Of a DNA stretch of 52,709 nucleotides, positions 25,298-34,306 are shown in pieces. Below the pieces are notes generated by a model. That model saw nothing but the letters and a program-made list of their open reading frames with translations, was not told where the DNA came from and did no database searches. Position 1 is the first letter of the stretch. Each line of letters starts with the position of its first letter. The translations under genes were made by a program, and so were the position numbers. The DNA comes from an uncultured Faecalibacterium sp. GTDB lineage: Bacteria > Bacillota > Clostridia > Oscillospirales > Ruminococcaceae. The stretch is from contig CAKTCY010000007.1 in the NCBI GenBank assembly GCA_934540955.1, positions 1 to 52,709 on the forward strand, in the 5' to 3' direction.

Positions 25298-25457
25298 CAT
25301 TTAAATCACAAAATCTGCGGAAAATCCATATATTTTTTAGTATGATAAGGGTGCAAGGAGACGAGATTGACCAAATATACAAAAATGTTTCAACGTTTTT
25401 GTGCTTATCGACAAACACGTCGGTCGCATTTCGTGACCGTCTGAAAGGAGCCCGTCC

Positions 25458-26033
25458 ATGCAGACCTCAAAAAATCATTTTGAAGCCAAGGTGGTCTTTA
25501 ACGATGAGACCATTCGCCGGATGTTCCGCACGGAGTTCTACACCTACGAGGGAATGCGGCATCTGCTGTGGCTTGCAGCGGCCTTTGTGCTGGTGATGGC
25601 GGCGCTGTTCACCGCCATCCCTACCGTTATCAAGGTGCTCTGCCTGCTGGTGGGCTGTGCCATGTTCGCCATGCCGGACTTTCTGAGCCGGGTGGCGGCA
25701 GAGGGGGTCATCATGCAGCGGGGCGGCGCAGAGACCACCGTAAGCTGCCGGGTCAACGATGGCGGTGTGGACGTGGAAAACGGTGCGCACATCCCCTTTG
25801 CAAAGATCGACCGGCTGGTGGAGGATGATCAGTATTTCTACCTCTTCCAGAGCCGTCAGATGGCAGTGATGATCCCCAAGGGGAGCCTGCTGCCCGCAAA
25901 CCCGGAGCGATTTGCCAAGGTGCTTGCCAAGGAGACCGGCAAGGACTGGCAGCGCTCCAAGAGCCTGTGGGGGCTCAACCTGAAGGATCTGATCCAGATG
26001 GGAAAGGATTGCTTTCAGCGCAGCGCGTCCTGA
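25458..26033 (+). CDS. YcxB-like membrane protein
   Basis: A 191-residue protein with two adjacent membrane segments (about 35-75: HLLWLAAAFVLVMAALFTAI, then a second to MPDFL). A C-terminal cytoplasmic domain follows with IPFAKIDRLVEDDQYFYLFQSRQMAVMIPKGSL, the pattern of the YcxB-like family. AAAGGAG precedes the ATG. It sits between the cupin AraC regulator and the TRAP operon, 85 bp before dctP. No function is established for the family, and the link with the transporter is positional only. Confidence 0.75.
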   Translation: MQTSKNHFEAKVVFNDETIRRMFRTEFYTYEGMRHLLWLAAAFVLVMAALFTAIPTVIKVLCLLVGCAMFAMPDFLSRVAAEGVIMQRGGAETTVSCRVNDGGVDVENGAHIPFAKIDRLVEDDQYFYLFQSRQMAVMIPKGSLLPANPERFAKVLAKETGKDWQRSKSLWGLNLKDLIQMGKDCFQRSAS

Positions 26034-26057
26034 GCGCTGCACCGCAACTTTGTTGTT

Positions 26058-26090
26058 TCACAGCCGGTTGGCTGTGATCGTGGAACACGA
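26058..26090 (+). promoter_or_regulatory. Two adjacent inverted repeats before dctP
   Basis: TCACAGCC-GGTT-GGCTGTGA (26058-26077) directly followed by TCGTG-GAA-CACGA (26078-26090). There is no T-run, so this is more likely an operator or mRNA leader structure than a terminator. Confidence 0.4.
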
Positions 26091-26118
26091 TAAAGCAAGA
26101 TAAGGAAGGAAAAACACT

Positions 26119-27153
26119 ATGAAAATCACTCGCAGACAGTTCGTACAGGTCATGGCAGTTGCTGGTGCATCTGCCCTGCTCACCGCTTGCGGCGGTTCTT
26201 CTAACAGCACTGCCGGTTCCGGCGCAGCTGCTTCCACCGGCGGCAGCTTCAACCTGAAGCTGGGCCACAATCTGGCCGAGGATCACGCTGTGCACATCCA
26301 GCTGACCAGCTTTGCAGAGCAGGTCAAGGAGAAGACCGGCGGCAGCATCAACATCCAGATCATCCCCAACGGCACGCTGGGCAGCGAGGCTGACATGATC
26401 TCCCAGATCCAGGCAGGCGCACTGGATATGGCAAAGGTCTCCGCTTCCACGCTGGGCAACTTCAGCGAGAAGTACAACGCCTTCTCCGTGCCTTATGTGT
26501 TCGATGATCAGGCACACTACTACAGCTACATGGACAGCGACTCCGCAAAGGCTGTCTTTGAGTCCACCGACGATCAGGGCTTCCGCGGCCTGACCTGGCT
26601 GGATTCCGGCGCACGCTCCTTCTACACCAAGGCTACCGCCATCCGCACCCCGGCTGACCTGAAGGGCCTGAAGATCCGCACCATGGACAGCCAGATGGCT
26701 ATCGACATGATGAACTGCCTCGGCGGCTCCGCTACCGTTATGGGCTACAGCGATATCTACACCGGTATGCAGCAGGGCGTCATCGACGGTGCCGAGAACA
26801 ACGTCACCGCACTGCGTGACCACGGCGACGTGACCAAGTACTACTGCTTCGACGAGCACACCCGCATCCCCGATATGGTGGTCATCGCCTCCAGCGTGTG
26901 GAACAAGTTCTCCGATGAGCAGAAGTCTGCTGTGTCCGAGTGCGCCAAGACCGCTACCGAGGAGTACAAGGACGCTTGGAAGAAGTTTGAGGACGAGGTG
27001 CTGGACAAGGCTGTGAACCAGAACGGCGTCGAGCTGGTCAAGGATGTGGATATCGCCGCATTCCAGGCCGCTGTGCAGCCCATCTACGAGAACCTCAAGA
27101 CCTCTAACCCCACCACCTACGCGGTCGTGGAAGAGATCCGCGCTATGGCCTAA
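26119..27153 (+). CDS. dctP: TRAP transporter substrate-binding protein DctP
   Basis: A 344-residue lipoprotein. The signal peptide starts MKITRRQFVQV (twin-arginine-like) with lipobox LLTAC, then a Ser/Ala/Gly linker. The mature domain has the DctP/YiaO signatures: NGTLGSEADMISQIQAGALDMA, WLDSGARSFYT, DLKGLKIRTMDS (the Arg that binds the ligand carboxylate) and YTGMQQGVIDGAEN. Such proteins capture organic acids, often hexuronates. The neighbouring glucuronide genes make a uronate plausible, but specificity is unproven. GGAAGG precedes the ATG; dctQ and dctM follow. Confidence 0.93.
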   Translation: MKITRRQFVQVMAVAGASALLTACGGSSNSTAGSGAAASTGGSFNLKLGHNLAEDHAVHIQLTSFAEQVKEKTGGSINIQIIPNGTLGSEADMISQIQAGALDMAKVSASTLGNFSEKYNAFSVPYVFDDQAHYYSYMDSDSAKAVFESTDDQGFRGLTWLDSGARSFYTKATAIRTPADLKGLKIRTMDSQMAIDMMNCLGGSATVMGYSDIYTGMQQGVIDGAENNVTALRDHGDVTKYYCFDEHTRIPDMVVIASSVWNKFSDEQKSAVSECAKTATEEYKDAWKKFEDEVLDKAVNQNGVELVKDVDIAAFQAAVQPIYENLKTSNPTTYAVVEEIRAMA

Positions 27154-27254
27154 ACGCCAACGCATTGCTTTCCATCCTTATCTCCCAAGCTGCGGGCGGC
27201 GCACAGTGCTGCCCGCAGCTGCGCGGGAGGGAATGAGTTCAAGGAGATGATCTT

Positions 27255-27743
27255 GTGAAAAAACTGGATAAAATTCTGGATAATGTCATGCGCTTCCTTA
27301 TGGCAGTGGCAATGTTCGCCCTGCTGGCAGGCGGCACTTGGCAGATCTTTACCCGCTGGATTCTGCGCAACCCCTCTACCGTTACGGACGAGTTTCTGCG
27401 CTACGTCCTGATCTGGGCTTCCATGATCGGTTCCGCCTACTGCTTCTACAAGGATAAGCATCTGGCACTGGATCTGGTCAAGGGTCGTGCAAAGGGTGCG
27501 TTCAACGTCGTGCTCAGCGTGTTCATCGAGGCCGCTATCGTGTTCTTTGTGGGCTACGTCTTTGTTTACGGCGGCTGGAAGCTGACTGCAAACGCCACCA
27601 ACGTTTCCTCGGTCATGCGCATCCCCTTCAAGTTCCTGTATTCCATCCTGCCGATCTCCGGCGTGTTCATCATTCTGGCCCGCGTGCTGAAGTATGTACA
27701 GCTCTTCGCGGAGCGTAAGGAAAAGAAAGGAGAAAACGCATAA
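27255..27743 (+). CDS. dctQ: TRAP transporter small permease DctQ
   Basis: A 162-residue membrane protein with four hydrophobic segments. DctQ-type sequences include FTRWILRNPSTVTDEFLRYVLIWASMIGSAYCFYKDKHLALD. It forms the small membrane subunit that joins the large permease. An AAGGAG site lies upstream. The GTG at 27255 is the likely start codon, and the stop codon overlaps the ATG of dctM by one base (TAATG), so translation is coupled. Confidence 0.92.
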   Translation: MKKLDKILDNVMRFLMAVAMFALLAGGTWQIFTRWILRNPSTVTDEFLRYVLIWASMIGSAYCFYKDKHLALDLVKGRAKGAFNVVLSVFIEAAIVFFVGYVFVYGGWKLTANATNVSSVMRIPFKFLYSILPISGVFIILARVLKYVQLFAERKEKKGENA

Positions 27744-29062
27744 TGGTTGCACAGGCTACGTTACTGCTGTTCGGTTCCTTCTTTGTCATGCTGCTGGCCG
27801 GTGTGCCCATTTCGGCAGGCATCGGCATTGCATCCATCTTCACGGCACTGTTCAGCATGGACCCCGCAATTTTTGCCCTGACCGCCGCACAGCGCTGCTT
27901 CTCGGGCATTGACTCCTTCTCTCTGCTGGCGCTGCCCTTCTTCTCTCTGGGCGGCAACATCATGAACAAGGGCGGCATTGCAAAGCGCCTTGTCCGTCTG
28001 GCACGTCTGGCTGTGGGCAAGATGCCCGGCTATCTTGCTGCCACCAACGTTCTGGCCAATATGTTCTTCGGCGCCGTTTCCGGCTCCTCCGTGGCAGCTA
28101 CCTCTGCCATGGGCTCCATCATGGCTCCGCTGGAGCTGGATGAGGGCTACGACCCCAACTACTCCGCAGCTGTCAACATCTGCTCTGCCCCCACCGGCAT
28201 CCTGATCCCCCCGTCCGGCCCGCTGATCCTTTACTCCATCACCGCCGGCGGCGTTTCTGTGGCCGCTCTGTTCATGGGTGGCTACCTGCCCGGCATCCTG
28301 ATGGGTCTGTGCGTGGCTGGTCTGGCTGTGTTCATCGCCGTCAAGAAGGGCTATAAGTCCTCCGACGTCAAGGACCCCGACCCCGCCGTTAAGATCATCA
28401 TTGATGCAGTGCCCTCTCTGCTGGCCGTCATCATCGTCATGGGCGGCATTCTGGCAGGCTTCTTCACCGCCACCGAGGCCGGTGTCGTGCTTTGCCTGTA
28501 CTGCGGTCTGCTGTCCATCCTGTACAAGGAGATGACCTTCAAGAGCTTCTACAATCTGCTGGCAGACACCATGGAGAGCAGCGCTACCATCCTGTTCCTG
28601 ATCGCCGCCTCCTCCATCATGTCCTACGTCATGAGCTACTCCGGCATCCCCGCCGCCATCAGCAACGCGCTGATGAGCATTTCCAGCAACCGCTACGTCA
28701 TCCTGCTGGTCATGAACGTGTTCCTGCTGGTCATGGGTATGTTCCTGGATCTGACCCCGGCTGTCCTGATCTTCACCCCCATCTTCCTGCCCATCACCCG
28801 CAGCATCGGCATGAGCGATGTGCAGTTCGGCATCATGCTCATCATGAACCTGGGCATCGGCTCGGTCACCCCGCCGGTCGGTTCCTGCCTGTTCGTGGGC
28901 TGCGGTGTCGGCAAGGTCAAGATCGAAGGCGTTACCAAGTACATCGTGCCGCTGTTCACCGCCATGGTCGTGGCACTGTTCCTTGTCACCTTCATCCCTG
29001 CCATTTCGCTGTGCATCCCGTACCTGTGCGGTCTGGTGCCCAGCCTTGGCTGGACCTTCTAA
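27743..29062 (+). CDS. dctM: TRAP transporter large permease DctM
   Basis: A 439-residue polytopic protein of the TRAP large-permease family (DctM/SiaM). About 11-12 membrane segments are visible, with FFGAVSGSSVAATSAMGSIMAPLE and NICSAPTGILIPPSGPLILYS marking the transport core, and NLGIGSVTPPVGSCLFVGCGVGKVK the second repeat. It uses a sodium gradient to import the ligand delivered by DctP. Overlap with dctQ and the terminator at 29097 define the end of the operon. Confidence 0.93.
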   Translation: MVAQATLLLFGSFFVMLLAGVPISAGIGIASIFTALFSMDPAIFALTAAQRCFSGIDSFSLLALPFFSLGGNIMNKGGIAKRLVRLARLAVGKMPGYLAATNVLANMFFGAVSGSSVAATSAMGSIMAPLELDEGYDPNYSAAVNICSAPTGILIPPSGPLILYSITAGGVSVAALFMGGYLPGILMGLCVAGLAVFIAVKKGYKSSDVKDPDPAVKIIIDAVPSLLAVIIVMGGILAGFFTATEAGVVLCLYCGLLSILYKEMTFKSFYNLLADTMESSATILFLIAASSIMSYVMSYSGIPAAISNALMSISSNRYVILLVMNVFLLVMGMFLDLTPAVLIFTPIFLPITRSIGMSDVQFGIMLIMNLGIGSVTPPVGSCLFVGCGVGKVKIEGVTKYIVPLFTAMVVALFLVTFIPAISLCIPYLCGLVPSLGWTF

Positions 29063-29096
29063 GCCCTGACTATTCCGGGTAAAGCAACAAGAACGT

Positions 29097-29151
29097 TGCC
29101 CCCATTTCTCTGAGGATATCCTGCATCTGAGGGGGAATGGGGGCATTTTTT
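29097..29151 (+). terminator. TRAP operon terminator
   Basis: TGCCCCCATT and AATGGGGGCA arms around a partly paired inner loop, followed by TTTTTT. No separate promoter is evident between it and the first GH31 gene (29 bp). Confidence 0.75.
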
Positions 29152-29180
29152 ATCAAAATCTAATGAGAGGAATAAAAATT

Positions 29181-31676
29181 ATGGAGATCTGCTCCCGTTT
29201 TACCGGCATGGAGCGCAAGGACGGCGCTTTCCTGCTGCATACTGATAACGCTGATATCAAGGTCTGCTTTGTGACCGATGAGATCGTCCGCGTCCGCGCA
29301 AGCTTTGACCACGAGCTGGCAGAGGAGTCCTATGTTCTGATGACCACCGCATGGGAGGATCGGATGGACGAGCTGTTCAAGGGTGAGCGCACCCGTGTGG
29401 AGCCTTTCGCCGCACAGCTCACCGAGGACGACAGCACCCTCACCTTTGCTACCGGCAAGGTGACGCTGGTGGTGGACAAGGACCCCATCAACTTCAAGCT
29501 GCTGGCTGCCGATGGCTCCGAGCTGTACAGCACCCTGCCCGGCAACCCCTTTGTCAAGGACGCCAACAACCGCGTGGTGGCTTATAGCCGGATGAAGGAG
29601 GACGACTGCTTCTACGGCTTTGGCGAAAAGACCGGCCTGCTGGATAAGAACAAGACCTTCCAGCGGGAGCGCGCCACCGACGCCATGGGCTACGATGCCG
29701 AGAAGATGGATACCCTCTATAAGCACATCCCCTTCTACATCCGTCTGGATCGTGACACCCACAAGGCTGTGGGCGTGTTCTACCACAACTTCTACGAGTC
29801 CGTGTTCAACATGGGCTGCGAAAAGAGCAACTACTGGCCCCGCTACACCTATTTTCAGGCAGACGGCGGCGATCTGGACTGCTTCCTGATCGGCGGCGAC
29901 ACCATTGCCCGCATCGTGGACAACTACACCCTGCTGACCGGCCGTCCGGCCCTGCTGCCCAAGCGTGCACTGGGCTATCAGGGCTCCAGTATGTACTACC
30001 CCGAGCTGGAAAAGGACAGCGATGATGCCGTGCTGGGCTTCATCGACACCATCAAGGAAGAGGGCTTCCCCATCGACGGCTTCCACCTGTCCAGCGGCTA
30101 CGCCACCTACAACGGCAAGCGCTGCTTCTTTACATGGAACACCGACCGCTTCAAAGACCCCAAGGCTTACTTTGCAGCCATGAACGAAAAGCACGCCCAG
30201 AACGTGCCCAACGTCAAGCCCGGTATGCTGCTGTGCCACCCCCGCTTTGACGAGTTCCTGAAGGACGATGTGTTCGTCCGCGACAGCAAGCACCCCGAGA
30301 CCTACGGTGTAGGCAAATGGTGGGGCGGCGACGGCGCATTCTGGGACTACACCAAGCCCGAAGGCCGTGCAGCTTGGAAAAAGTACCTCACCGAGTCCAT
30401 CATCGCCGTGGGCACCGATTCCGTCTGGAACGACAACTGCGAGTACGATAGCCTGATGGATCAGGAGTGCATCTGTGATTTTGACGGCAAGGGCGGCACC
30501 ATCGCCCAGCTCAAGCCCATCATGAGCACCCTGATGTGCCGCATGAGCGCAGAGGCTGTGACCGACCACAACCCCAACGCCCGTCCCTACATGGTCTGCC
30601 GCAGCGGCAGCTCCGGCATCCAGCGCTACGCCCAGACCTGGTGCGGCGATAACTACACCAGCTGGAAGACCTTGAAGTACAATATTCCCATCATCACCGG
30701 CATGGGTCTGTCCGGCCAGCCCAACGAAGGCGGCGATATCGGCGGCTTTGCCGGCCCCGCCCCCACCGAGGAGCTGTTCGTGCGCTGGGTGCAGAACGGC
30801 ATCTTCCAGGCCCGCTTCTCCATCCACTCCGCCTCCAACGATAACACTGTTACCGAGCCTTGGATGTTCCATGAGTCCACCGACCTGATCCGAGACGCCA
30901 TTCTGCTGCGCTACCGCTTTACCCCCTATCTGTACAGCGCCGAGTACGAGGCCAGCCAGACCGGTGCGCCCATCATGCGTGCTCTGGTCTACGACTTCCA
31001 GAACGACCCCAAGGTCTGGGAGGAGAGCTTCGAGTTCCTGTTCGGCCGGGATATTCTGGTGGCCAACGTTCTGGAGGAGGGCGCCAAGACCCGCACCGTC
31101 TACCTGCCCGCAGGCTGCAAGTGGTACGACTGGAACGATAAGCTCCGCTGCTACGAGGGCGGTCAGACCATCGAGGTGCCGGTGACCATGGCTACCATCC
31201 CCATGTTCGTCCGCGAGGGCGCAGTGATCGCCATGGCAGACAACCAGCTGATGACCATGGAGGGCGACCACACCACCGCCCTGCACCTCATCGTGGCACC
31301 CAAGGGCACCACCACTACCACCCTGTACGATGACGACGGCATCACCAACGATTTCAAGAGCGGCGTGTACCGCAAGACCACCATCACCACCACCGCAGGC
31401 GAGCGGGTGACCATGAACTTTGCCTCCGAGGGCAGCTACAAGGACACCGTGGAGACCATCAAGGTGGAGATGATTGCCAAGGAGAAGAGCCCCTTCTGGG
31501 TCACGCTGGATGGCCGCAAGCTCGAGCACTTCCTCAACCGCCGCAAGTTCGATGCCGCTGCCGAGGGCTGGTATTACAGCCAGAGCAAAAAGGCTGTGGA
31601 AGTCAAGTACGCAAATCCCGCCAAGGATCACGAGCTGACCGTCTCGTTTGAGCAGTTCGACCTGATCGGTATGTAA
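29181..31676 (+). CDS. GH31 family glycosidase, first of a tandem pair
   Basis: An 831-residue cytoplasmic GH31 enzyme (alpha-glucosidase superfamily). N-terminal beta domain about 1-255, TIM barrel about 265-600, C-terminal beta domains after. The nucleophile Asp418 lies in VWNDNCEYD, unlike the WNDMNEP of common alpha-glucosidases. The acid/base is Asp490 in WCGDNYTSW, and EGGDIGGFAGP is conserved. The start at 29181 uses GAGG; the ATG at 29163 has no ribosome site. The unusual nucleophile loop makes specificity (alpha-glucoside or another alpha-linked sugar) uncertain. A close paralog follows 21 nt downstream. Confidence 0.88.
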   Translation: MEICSRFTGMERKDGAFLLHTDNADIKVCFVTDEIVRVRASFDHELAEESYVLMTTAWEDRMDELFKGERTRVEPFAAQLTEDDSTLTFATGKVTLVVDKDPINFKLLAADGSELYSTLPGNPFVKDANNRVVAYSRMKEDDCFYGFGEKTGLLDKNKTFQRERATDAMGYDAEKMDTLYKHIPFYIRLDRDTHKAVGVFYHNFYESVFNMGCEKSNYWPRYTYFQADGGDLDCFLIGGDTIARIVDNYTLLTGRPALLPKRALGYQGSSMYYPELEKDSDDAVLGFIDTIKEEGFPIDGFHLSSGYATYNGKRCFFTWNTDRFKDPKAYFAAMNEKHAQNVPNVKPGMLLCHPRFDEFLKDDVFVRDSKHPETYGVGKWWGGDGAFWDYTKPEGRAAWKKYLTESIIAVGTDSVWNDNCEYDSLMDQECICDFDGKGGTIAQLKPIMSTLMCRMSAEAVTDHNPNARPYMVCRSGSSGIQRYAQTWCGDNYTSWKTLKYNIPIITGMGLSGQPNEGGDIGGFAGPAPTEELFVRWVQNGIFQARFSIHSASNDNTVTEPWMFHESTDLIRDAILLRYRFTPYLYSAEYEASQTGAPIMRALVYDFQNDPKVWEESFEFLFGRDILVANVLEEGAKTRTVYLPAGCKWYDWNDKLRCYEGGQTIEVPVTMATIPMFVREGAVIAMADNQLMTMEGDHTTALHLIVAPKGTTTTTLYDDDGITNDFKSGVYRKTTITTTAGERVTMNFASEGSYKDTVETIKVEMIAKEKSPFWVTLDGRKLEHFLNRRKFDAAAEGWYYSQSKKAVEVKYANPAKDHELTVSFEQFDLIGM

Positions 31677-31697
31677 CACTGCACGGAGGAATCTCTT

Positions 31698-34214
31698 ATG
31701 CTGCTGCGTAGTTTTGAAGCCTTTGAAAAGACCGAAAACGGCTACCTCATCCACGGCGATGCCGCCGATGTGAAGCTGGTTTTCATGACAGATGATATCA
31801 TCCGCATCCGGGTGCACTTCGACAAGGGCACCCCCATGGAGGAGGAGTCCTACACGCTGGTGACCACCGCGTGGGAGGACCGGATGGATACCCTGCTCAA
31901 GGACGAGCGCACCCGCATCACCGCGCTGGACGTCCCCTGCACAGAGGACGAAAAGACCCTGACCTTTGAGACCGCGCACGTCACCCTGAAGCTGTTCAAA
32001 AAGCCCTTCCACTTTGAGCTGTTCGATAAGTCCGGCAAGCTGATCTATCAGGATCTGCGGGAGCGCGCCTTTGAGAAGGATCAGATCGGCCGTCTGAGCC
32101 ACTTCTCCAAGGTGGACCGGGAATTTGACCACTTCTACGGCTTTGGCGAAAAGACCGGCCATCTGGACAAAAAGGGACGCCGCCTGCGGATGTCCCCCAA
32201 GGATGCCATCGGCCACGACCCCGAGACCGGCGACCCGATGTACAAGCACATCCCCTTCTACGTCCGGGTAAATGAGCACGACCTGCGCCCTGTGGGCCTG
32301 TTCTACCACAACTCCTACGACTGCGTGTTCGACCTTGGCGAGGAGCTGTCCGGCTACTGGGAGCGCTACTGCTACTACCAGACCGACGGCGGCGACATCG
32401 ACCTGTTCCTGCTGGCCGGTGAGACCCTGCCCGAGATCCTGAACGAGTACACCCTGCTGACCGGCCGCAGCGCCCTGCCCACCAAGCAGTCTCTGGGCTA
32501 CTGCGCTTCCACCATGTACTACGCCGAACTGGAAAAGAACTGCGACGAGGAGATCTACAAGGTCATCGACAAGCACGAAAAAGAGGGCATCCTCATCGAC
32601 AACTTCTGGCTGGCCTCCGGCTATTCCAGCGGCGAAAAGGACAACCTGCGCTATGTGTTCAACTGGAACTACAAGCGCTTCCCGGAGCCGGAAAAGTTCT
32701 TTGAGAACATGAATACCCGGGGCATCAACGTCATCCCCAACCTGAAGCCCGGCATCCTGAAGCACCACCCCTACATCGACCTGTTTGAAAAGAACGATGT
32801 CTTTATCAAGACCCCGGACGGCAAGGCACCGTACTACGGCCGCTGGTGGGGCGGCGAGGGACGCTTCTTCGACTTCACCGGCCCGAATGGCCGCAACACA
32901 TGGAAGCAGCTGCTGGAGGAGAACATCCTCAAAAAGGGCACCAAGACCGTCTGGAACGACAACTGCGAGATGGACGGCGTGGAGGACCGGGATGCCCAGT
33001 GCGACTTTGAGGGCAAAAAGGGCACCATGGCAGAGCTGAAGATCCTGCACTCCAACCTGATGGCCTACACCGCCAAGCAGGCGCTGGCAGACGTGTACCC
33101 CGGCGAGCGCCCCTACATCATCAACCGCGCAGGCTACGCCGGTATCCAGCGCTACGCACAGGTGTGGGGCGGCGATAACCTGACCGACTGGCGCACCGTC
33201 AAATTCAACATTGCTACCATTCTGGGCATGGGCCTGTCCGGCTGCTCCAACATGGGCTGCGATATCGGCGGCTTTGCAGGCCCTGCACCCGAGGCAGAGC
33301 TGCTGCTCCGCTGGCTGCAGAACGGCATCTTCCAGCCCCGCTTCTGCCTGAACTCCGCCAATAACGACAACACCGTCACCCAGCCTTGGATGTACGAGGA
33401 GAACCTGCCCTACATCCGTGCAGCCTACCAGCTGCGCTACCGTCTGCTGCCCACGCTGTACTCCCTGATGTACGAGTCCAACCAGAACGGTATGCCGGCA
33501 TGGCGTCCGCTGTTCCTTGAGTTCCCGGACGACCCCAAGTGCTACACCGACAAGAACCTGACCTTTATGTTCGGCAAGAGCATTCTGGTGGCGAACGTGG
33601 TGGAAAAGGGCGCCACTACCCGCACCATCTACCTGCCCGCAGGCTGCACTTGGTACGATATGAACGACGACCTGCGCGCCTACGAGGGCGGCCAGACCAT
33701 CGAGGTCCCGGTCACGCTGGCAAGCATCCCCATGTTCCTGCGCGGCTCTGCCGTTGTGGTGACCACCGAGGACGTCAAGCACATCCTCAAGGACACCATG
33801 CGCCAGATCGACCTGCTGGTCGCTGCCGAGACCGACACCAGCTTTGTGCTGTACGATGACGACGGCCACACCGAGGACTACAAAAACGGTGTTTACGCCA
33901 AGACCACCATCACCGTCAAGGCCGGCGACCGCACCGATATCCGCTTTGCCACCGAGGGCAGCTACGCCTCCCCCGTGGAGCGCATGACCCTGAAGCTGGT
34001 CAGCAAGAAAAAGGGTGCGCTCTGGGCCAGCGTGGATGGGCAGCAGCTGCCTCAGTTCATCGTCCGCGACGGCTGGGAGGCCGCAGAGTCCGGCTGGTAC
34101 TACAACCTGCCTGACCGCACCATCTGGGTCAAGTTCGCAAAGCCCGCCAAGAAGGACTTCACGGTGACCGTCTCCACCGAAAAGTTTGACCTGATCGGTA
34201 TGGCAGAGGACTAA
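31698..34214 (+). CDS. GH31 family glycosidase, second of a tandem pair
   Basis: An 838-residue paralog of the preceding gene, with the same domain order. It shares HIPFY.R, FYGFGEKTG, VWNDNCEMD (nucleophile), GGDNLTDW (acid/base) and MGCDIGGFAGP. Similarity runs over the whole length, pointing to tandem duplication followed by divergence, and presumably different linkage or chain-length preference. GGAGG lies 8 nt before the ATG. It is 21 nt behind the first copy, so cotranscribed. No signal peptide: substrates must be imported first. Confidence 0.88.
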   Translation: MLLRSFEAFEKTENGYLIHGDAADVKLVFMTDDIIRIRVHFDKGTPMEEESYTLVTTAWEDRMDTLLKDERTRITALDVPCTEDEKTLTFETAHVTLKLFKKPFHFELFDKSGKLIYQDLRERAFEKDQIGRLSHFSKVDREFDHFYGFGEKTGHLDKKGRRLRMSPKDAIGHDPETGDPMYKHIPFYVRVNEHDLRPVGLFYHNSYDCVFDLGEELSGYWERYCYYQTDGGDIDLFLLAGETLPEILNEYTLLTGRSALPTKQSLGYCASTMYYAELEKNCDEEIYKVIDKHEKEGILIDNFWLASGYSSGEKDNLRYVFNWNYKRFPEPEKFFENMNTRGINVIPNLKPGILKHHPYIDLFEKNDVFIKTPDGKAPYYGRWWGGEGRFFDFTGPNGRNTWKQLLEENILKKGTKTVWNDNCEMDGVEDRDAQCDFEGKKGTMAELKILHSNLMAYTAKQALADVYPGERPYIINRAGYAGIQRYAQVWGGDNLTDWRTVKFNIATILGMGLSGCSNMGCDIGGFAGPAPEAELLLRWLQNGIFQPRFCLNSANNDNTVTQPWMYEENLPYIRAAYQLRYRLLPTLYSLMYESNQNGMPAWRPLFLEFPDDPKCYTDKNLTFMFGKSILVANVVEKGATTRTIYLPAGCTWYDMNDDLRAYEGGQTIEVPVTLASIPMFLRGSAVVVTTEDVKHILKDTMRQIDLLVAAETDTSFVLYDDDGHTEDYKNGVYAKTTITVKAGDRTDIRFATEGSYASPVERMTLKLVSKKKGALWASVDGQQLPQFIVRDGWEAAESGWYYNLPDRTIWVKFAKPAKKDFTVTVSTEKFDLIGMAED

Positions 34215-34252
34215 AAAGCCATCTCCAATCTTCTATAATTCTTCTTCAAAAA

Positions 34253-34296
34253 CACGATGACCCGTGGGGAGCTCCCCACGGGTCATCGTGTTTTTT
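34253..34296. terminator. Terminator shared by GH31 and MATE genes
   Basis: A 19-bp near-perfect palindrome (CACGATGACCCGTGGGGAG and its complement), T6 on the plus strand and AACACG/A-rich on the other; between convergent genes. Confidence 0.88.
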
Positions 34297-34306
34297 ATCA
34301 TAAGCT

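Noticed and set aside
29160..33869. A 1569-codon open frame on the minus strand
   Set aside because: It is antisense to the two GH31 genes, which have intact catalytic motifs and ribosome sites. GC-rich codon bias keeps the opposite frame open.
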